DNA from: Primula veris | Taxonomy: Eukaryota; Streptophyta; Magnoliopsida; Ericales; Primulaceae | Length of the DNA: 64,000 nucleotides | Direction of reading: 5' to 3' | Assembly: GCA_963682055.1 (NCBI GenBank) | Contig: OY821740.1 | Coordinates: 40,444,795-40,508,794, forward strand | Position numbers and translations under genes: made by a program | The notes under the pieces: model-generated | Database searches by the model: none | What the model saw: only the letters and a program-made list of their open reading frames with translations | What the model was told of the DNA's origin: nothing | Part shown: in pieces, positions 58,434-64,000 of the stretch | Layout: each line of letters opens with the position of its first letter | Numbering within the stretch: position 1 is the first letter of the stretch

Positions 58434-58787
58434 ATGTCAAATATTCGAGACTCTCTCGTCTTAGTTTTTCTCGCGATGTTGTGCCACGTCAGCATGGGTG
58501 CTCGCCACCTCATGCAAGCTTCTACCGTGGTTCCAACTCTACCTGGCGTGAATTTCCCCGCCCCTTTGCCAACAGTCCCAGGGGCTACAAACTTGCCAAC
58601 CCCCACACTCCCCAGTAGCATTCCATTCACAATGCCTAGTAACATTCCCTTTACAATCCCAAATAATATTGCCACTACAATTTCTAACATTCCTAGCAAC
58701 ATTCCCATCACAATGGCAAACATTCCTATCAACATTCCCATCACAATGCCAAACATTCCTTTCCTTGCAGCACCCCCTTCGGATTAA
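58434..58787 (+). CDS. Small secreted proline-rich peptide precursor, copy 1
   Basis: A single-exon 117-aa protein. A 22-residue signal peptide (hydrophobic SLVLVFLAMLCHVSMG) is followed by ARHLMQ, then a cysteine-free mature part rich in Pro, Asn, Ile and Thr. The C-terminal half repeats NIPxTMP-like units (NIPFTIP, NIPITMA, NIPITMP) and ends IPFLAAPPSD. Plants have families of small extracellular proteins with an ARHLLQ-like start and Pro-rich repeats, some ending in PPPS; I know no function for them. A cell-wall or apoplastic role is inferred from the signal peptide and Pro-rich repeats. It is the first of three tandem relatives and has one or two more repeat units than copy 3. Confidence 0.82.
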   Translation: MSNIRDSLVLVFLAMLCHVSMGARHLMQASTVVPTLPGVNFPAPLPTVPGATNLPTPTLPSSIPFTMPSNIPFTIPNNIATTISNIPSNIPITMANIPINIPITMPNIPFLAAPPSD

Positions 58788-59731
58788 TTGGTATATTGAT
58801 GTTTAATTTTGAGTTTGAAGATTTTATTTGTTTTGTAACAAGCTTTGTTCTTGATTTGCTTTAGTTTACTAGCATTTCACGAGACTTGGTTTCGGGTTAT
58901 GAAGTGCCGAGTGTGTGTGTATGGCCATAAGTTTATCATTTACTTTGGAATATGTTTGGTGAGAGTTGTATTTTCCATTCAGGAAATCGTCTTCCCATTA
59001 TAAATTCTATGCAACTTCTATTTTTAGTCGAGTGAGCAATGGTCCTGGCTATTAATTCTGTGTGTATGGGGAAATCATTTGCATGGAGCCAATTTGTTGG
59101 TACCTTAATCTTAGTGTGATGTTTAATTCTTTGATTAAAACTGAAACTTATTGATGAAAAACTAGTATAGTGGTATATATATTGAGACCAATTGCCCACT
59201 AAATGAGTATAAAGAGATGAGAGGTCTGGGACTTAATTGAATGAGGCCTTAGGTTTGGTAAATATTTTAGAACAAAAATAATCACCAAATAGACAGCTTT
59301 TCTGATTCATAGTCAACATAAAAAGTTCTTAGGCAACACGGGAGAGACTAAAGAAATAAATTTACCTAGAAAATATTAAAGAATACAGGTAAATCCTGAA
59401 ACAAAATAAGTTGGGTCTCATTAACTTAATCAAGTCACATGAGCATTTTGACACATCTATCAACAGAACCAAAAACGATTTCGTTTATTAGAAGTTTAGA
59501 ACTACTATATTTGAAACTTTCTGTTTGTCATGTTTCAGACTTAACATCTTGTAATTGTCATTTGAATGTATATAATTATTTTTCACGTTTCATATATAGT
59601 TGCTGAACCATTCGACAGCCCACGTTCAGAAAATAACAAAAGTTGCAAAAGATAAATCTGCTATGTTGCTGAAAAGATTAGTTCAAGGCCTAATTGCCAT
59701 CTAACTCTCAACAATTTTTATTATTGTTTAC

Positions 59732-59741
59732 TATAAATACT
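59732..59741 (+). promoter_or_regulatory. TATA-like element of the broken peptide gene
   Basis: CTATAAATAC lies about 115 bases before the ATG, at the same place as in the two intact copies. The promoter may still work although the reading frame is broken. Confidence 0.45.
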
Positions 59742-59847
59742 CCTCAAACTACATTTCATCAAACAACACAAACTTGATTTCCTTTATAATTTACTTTTAT
59801 TATTTAGCTCTTTGAGCTTGGAATTAGTTTAGTCTCAAGAACAGACA

Positions 59848-60087
59848 ATGGCAACTCTTTGTTGGTTTCTGGTCTTATTTTTTATCGCATTGCTATGCCA
59901 CATCAGCATGGGCACTCGCCACCTCATGCAAGCTCAGCCTACTATTCGAACCCCTCCTTATCGTGATTGATCTCCCCCCGTTACCGCCAAACCTTCAAAT
60001 ACCGACTCTCCCAAGCAACATTCCCGGCATAATTTCTAGTGATACTCACATCAACAATGCAATCACCATGTTAAGCATTATATTATA
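59848..60087 (+). pseudogene. Small secreted proline-rich peptide gene, frameshifted copy 2
   Basis: It begins with the same 22-residue signal peptide pattern (LFFIALLCHISMG, then TRHLMQ) but stops at TGA 59968-59970 after 40 codons. Another frame picks up just before the stop with VIDLPPLPPNLQIPTLPSNI, matching the VNLPPLP and TLPNNI parts of the intact copies. A small indel near 59958-59966 therefore explains the break. The repeat part is also short and degraded. A 40-aa secreted product is still possible if transcribed. Confidence 0.78.
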
Positions 60088-61770
60088 ACCGTACCACCCT
60101 TTTTGAAATTACTAATGCTGCAATGCATGACTTGTTCCAGAGCAACTTTTCTAAATTTGCCTTCTCTAGCTTTTAAAAGTCTTGGTTGGGTTTTATGAGC
60201 TGTCGAATTTCGGAGTGTCTAGCATGTTACGTCATGTGTCTCGTTGTTTCTTGTTTAAGTTGGTTTTATTTCTATGTAGTTTTTAATAACACGGAAGCCT
60301 AATAGATAGCTTCCGCCTACCTATACGGTTTCTGTATTTCCTTTTTAGTATGTGTTTGTGTGAATCTTTCATGTATGGAACAAAGTTATTGGTACCCTAA
60401 TTAGTATAAATGTGGAATTTATCAGTGAATTAAACAAATCTGAAATCAGTAATTGGTATAAGAAAATGCCCATGAAAAGTGGAAAAGACTAATTCATTTC
60501 AGCTAGACGTGTATACATACATTAATGTTGACGATAGTCACAATATTAATTGTCATTTGCTCAGAGTCAGTTCTACTTCTACGTACAGTACTCCCACCAA
60601 GACCTTTTATTTAATTAGGGTATATGAGAATTTTATAAGCCAAAAAGGCAGGGGTAAACCCCATGTTTATAAGAATAAATACTTAACGAACCAAATAAAC
60701 GGGTTATACAAAGCTATATTCGACATTAGACGATGAAGCTAATGATGTATACTTGTTATAATATTAGTCGTGCAATATAAACTTCTGATATTGAATTAGG
60801 GTATCATCAATATTTTTCCAAGTAAAACAAACAAGTGTGATGCATGGTGTATTTCAGGAACTGGACCGGAGGCCATCATTACACGCTAGTCTTTCTAGAA
60901 CTATTGGCAAAGAGTATTAATACTAAATACATACATTTTGTTTTTTTTTTAATTGAAATGAGAAAAATAAACAAGGGGCATTTGTCAAATTTTATATAAA
61001 TACTTGATTTATTATTTTTAAAATTTTATATCAATACTAAAGAGTAAAAAAATACTCAAATGTATTATTTCTTACCAAAAAATAATACTTTTCCAAAACA
61101 TAACAAATACTTTTCCACTACAATAAAAAAATATTCTTTAATATTTTTTTCTCCGGAACCAATGGTAGTCACGTGCACTCCCTTGCCTCTACATATATAT
61201 TCGTCCTTGGGCATATTTAGTTTATGATAAATGAAAGACCACACCATACATGCGGCAAATCCCTTTGAAACCCAATGATGCAATTAAAGTTTGAGATACT
61301 AAAATAGTGAAATGTTGGTTTAAAAATATGTTTGATAGCCAAATTATGCTAACTTATTTACAACATTTAATATCGAAGAAGGCTATGGTCACGAAAACAA
61401 TAGGTAATTTTGTGGATGAAGTTAACTTTCAACTATTTGGTAAGAAAAAATGTAATTTCCAACCTTCTTTACGGATAGAATTGTAGATACAACTTACAAG
61501 CATAAGAAAAACTCAAAACCAAAACTATGCGAAAGATGACGTGTATGTCTACAGTTCTATAAAAATTTATAAATGTATAATACAAAGTATTCAACTTGGT
61601 TGGTGTTCATCTCTAACAACTCATTTCTAAAATAATCGTAAGTAAATTACTTAATCAGTCTTAAGTTAAAATTACATTCCAGATTGCTAGTAGGTAATCT
61701 AGCTAGATGATGAAGTTGAACTAACTGTGCTTAGTCTCATCTAATTCACACAAATTTCTGAATCGCTTTA
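60088..61770. other. Spacer between peptide gene copies 2 and 3
   Basis: No gene seen. The stretch from about 61288 to 61770 is related to 57900-58320 (upstream of copy 1). Confidence 0.5.
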
Positions 61771-61780
61771 ACTATAAATA
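61771..61780 (+). promoter_or_regulatory. TATA box of the third peptide gene
   Basis: CTATAAATAC lies about 118 bases upstream of the ATG, in a leader region (CTTGCCTTCCAAAA, TAGCTCTTTATGC) shared with copy 1. Confidence 0.5.
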
Positions 61781-61888
61781 CTCCATCAATGAGTTTTACA
61801 ATTCATCCCACAACACAAACTTGCCTTCCAAAACTATTTTAGCTCTTTATGCTAATTGGATTAGTTTGTACTCTTATCAACCAAAAAA

Positions 61889-62206
61889 ATGCCAACTCTT
61901 CATGGATCTATCGTTCTAGTTTTGGTTGCGGTGCTATGCCATGTTAGCATGGGTGCTCGCCACCTCATGCAAGCTCCTACTGTTGTTCCAACTCTGCCTA
62001 CCGTGAATCTTCCTCCGTTGCCAACAGTCCCAGCAGCTACAAACTTGCCAATGCCTACACTCCCTAATAACATACCATTCACAATGCCTACAAATATTCC
62101 AATCACAATGCCTACTAACCTTCCCTTCAATATCCCTAACATTGCTAGTAATAGTCCGATGACCATGCCTAGCATCCCGTTCCTTGCACCACCCCCTTCG
62201 AAGTAG
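61889..62206 (+). CDS. Small secreted proline-rich peptide precursor, copy 3
   Basis: A single-exon 105-aa protein. The 22-residue signal peptide (SIVLVLVAVLCHVSMG) is followed by ARHLMQAPTVVPTLP, then TLPNNIPFTMPTNIPITMP-type repeats, ending IPFLAPPPSK. The mature part has no cysteine. It is closely related to copy 1 (identical CHVSMGARHLMQA core) and shorter in the repeat region. Same direction, about 3.1 kb downstream of copy 1. Function unknown; the apoplastic location is inferred. Confidence 0.82.
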   Translation: MPTLHGSIVLVLVAVLCHVSMGARHLMQAPTVVPTLPTVNLPPLPTVPAATNLPMPTLPNNIPFTMPTNIPITMPTNLPFNIPNIASNSPMTMPSIPFLAPPPSK

Positions 62207-63126
62207 TCAAGTATAATTAATGTACCATTCATTTGTGTCCATTACTTTAGTGACCAGCCTTGTTCTTGATTTGCTCAGTTTACTAGCTAGTAGCATTTTC
62301 TAAGAGCCTTGGCCTTGGGTTATAAAGTGTGTATGTACTGTGTATCCCTTCAATTTACTTTTGAAGTTTGTTTTGTGAGTGTCGTATTTCCCTTCAGAAC
62401 ATCGTCGTCGTCCAGTTATACCTTTTATGTAAGTTTCCATATACTGTTTTTTACTTTTAGTGTGTCTTGTGTGTGTAATCTTCGTATGTAATAGAGTTGT
62501 TGGTACCCTAATTCTAATATGACAGTTTTACTTCTTTTATTAGAAATGAAATATACGAACGGAACAAGCGAATACTAGAATTAGTTACCCATTAAACAAG
62601 TCTTGAAAAGCATGAGATTTGGGCTGATAATACTTTTCATTTTGAATGACATGAGAAATAAATAATTGTAACAAATACACAGCTTTTCATAAATATATTT
62701 AACCCTAGGCAACATGCATAAAGAGACGATTTATATTGTCAATTATACTAATAATATGAAGAACATCAAAATGGAAAATCAGTAAAATATTCCGAAAAGT
62801 CATGAATAAGCTAATATTGAATCCGAAAACACAATAAGCTGGATCTCAATAGACTATTAAAGGAAAATTTAATTCTGTTACATATATTATTATTAAAATA
62901 ATATATGCATAATATGTGTTTGAAAAAATTTCTTTACTTGGACACGATCAAATTTATTTTGAGATCAAAAACTACTCATGTTCAAAAATAATACGGTTAT
63001 GTTAACTTGTGTCCCAAAGGAACATTTTAAGATACACATGATATGGTAATACCCGTTGATATGATAATCTCATTTAATGGAATAATGAGTAAAAACTATA
63101 CATCAAAGATTATTAAAGATTTCAAA

Positions 63127-63404
63127 ATTAAACATATATTATATTTGACGAAACATTACAACATAATAAAAACTCAAATATAATATTACAGAACCCTAGT
63201 GGAGAATACCATAAAAATAAATATTAATTGAAAATATTAATTTTTTTTAATGATTTTAATATATTTTATTTAGCGGAAACACAATAAAAATCAAAATATA
63301 ATATTGCAGAACCCTAACGGAGACTACACTTAAAGTTAAATATTAATTGAAAATATTACAAAAAAAATAATTTTAATATATGTTATTTGTCGGAACATAA
63401 TAGT
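63127..63404. repeat. Tandem AT-rich repeat, about 120-bp unit
   Basis: Three copies of a block beginning TTTGACGAAACATTACAACA, TTTAGCGGAAACACAATAAA and TTTGTCGGAACATAATAGT at about 63145, 63270 and 63387. Between them TATAATATT.CAGAACCCTA and AAATATTAATTGAAAATATT occur twice. The third copy is cut by the MITE that follows. Confidence 0.65.
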
Positions 63405-63405
63405 A

Positions 63406-63666
63406 CTCTCTCCGTCCCTTTTTAAATGTACTCATTTGAATTCGGCAAATATTAAGAGCTATAATTAATTACATTTGAAAGTTACAAATATAGTGATACT
63501 TTAAATTAAATCATTATTATTGTTAATTTTTGGAATGTATTCATTGTAATATTTGAAGATATTATAGTAATTTTATCATTTTTACATTGAGAAATTAGAA
63601 AAGTTGACATTTATTTTGGAACAATGAAATATAAAATACTGGACATTTATTTAAGGACGAATGAAG
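63406..63666. mobile_element. Stowaway-like MITE, imperfect ends
   Basis: Starts CTCTCTCCGTCCC after TA (63404-63405), ends GGACGAATGAAG before TA (63667-63668). 261 bp with partly self-complementary inner sequence. The terminal repeats differ at several bases. Confidence 0.55.
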
Positions 63667-64000
63667 TATTAATTAAAGAAATCATACTTTATGCACCAAA
63701 TGTTACAAGATATAGTGCAATTAAGATATAATAAACAAATTGTCTCTCATTGAATGCCTAAAATGTGTCCCGGGAGTAGACGTTACCTTTTCCCAAAATA
63801 ATATTATGAAACTTGTTTAAGTTTGGTGATTTAAAGATTACGTTTACAGTTTTGGCCTTTGGGGATCAAGGAGGCCATCTCGCTAAACATGCAGGAACCA
63901 CATCTCCAACTCACACAATAACAATCATATAGATACGATGTAATACTATGAGTGGAGAACGTGAAACGTCGACACTAAGAGTGTGCTTGGAACCCGAAAA

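Larger units (their letters stand above)
62207..64000. other. Right-hand region without a recognised gene
   Basis: Holds the 3' region of the third peptide gene, the tandem AT-rich repeat and the MITE. The last 160 bases are less AT-rich but no exon could be supported on either strand. Confidence 0.5.

Noticed and set aside
60479..60736. 85-codon open frame between peptide copies
   Set aside because: No signal peptide, no similarity to the peptide family, and AT-rich chance-like composition.
63840..64000. Less AT-rich end of the window as a possible exon
   Set aside because: Neither strand gives an open stretch with splice sites or family features that I can support.

Overview
The window is nuclear DNA of a flowering plant, most probably a eudicot. 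It is AT-rich, has intron-rich genes with GT-AG (and one GC-AG) splice sites, and its proteins match known plant families. No prokaryotic, plastid or viral genes were seen. All identifications come from reading the sequence and from remembered family features; no database search was run.

Layout. (1) 283-3818, minus strand: the first two exons of a conserved plant protein of unknown function that runs off the left edge. Its first intron and upstream region hold three decayed copies of its own exon 1. (2) 9790-13916, plus: a receptor-like cytoplasmic kinase of the RBK (RLCK-VI) type, with upstream ORFs in its leader. (3) 16612-21805, plus: nicotinamidase (NIC1 type). (4) About 22570-33109, plus: a plastid MscS-like mechanosensitive channel (MSL2/3 type). 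(5) 34335-39154, plus: the very-long-chain 3-hydroxyacyl-CoA dehydratase PASTICCINO2. (6) 42888-57386, plus: a 24-exon KIN-14 kinesin of the KAC/KCA (chloroplast movement) type. (7) 58434-62206, plus: a tandem cluster of two intact genes and one frameshifted gene for small secreted proline-rich peptides.

I assembled each multi-exon gene exon by exon. Reading phase is kept across every junction. Predicted lengths are 473 (RBK), 242 (NIC1), 699 (MSL), 221 (PAS2) and 1227 (KAC) residues. The genes are unrelated housekeeping, signalling or plastid genes and do not form a pathway cluster, although MSL and KAC both relate to chloroplasts.

The most notable non-coding content is a set of small non-autonomous DNA transposons with readable ends: Stowaway (TA target duplication), PIF/Harbinger (TTA), hAT (8 bp), CACTA (3 bp) and Mutator foldbacks (10 bp). 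One is a hAT element nested in a Mutator foldback, which itself sits in a tandem repeat in the first NIC1 intron. Several introns (gene 1, NIC1, MSL, PAS2) also carry locally duplicated blocks of about 160-1200 bp, so small tandem duplication seems to recur here. I found no sign of a new multi-gene system. The best candidates for follow-up are the secreted-peptide cluster, the exon-1 duplications and the RBK upstream ORFs.
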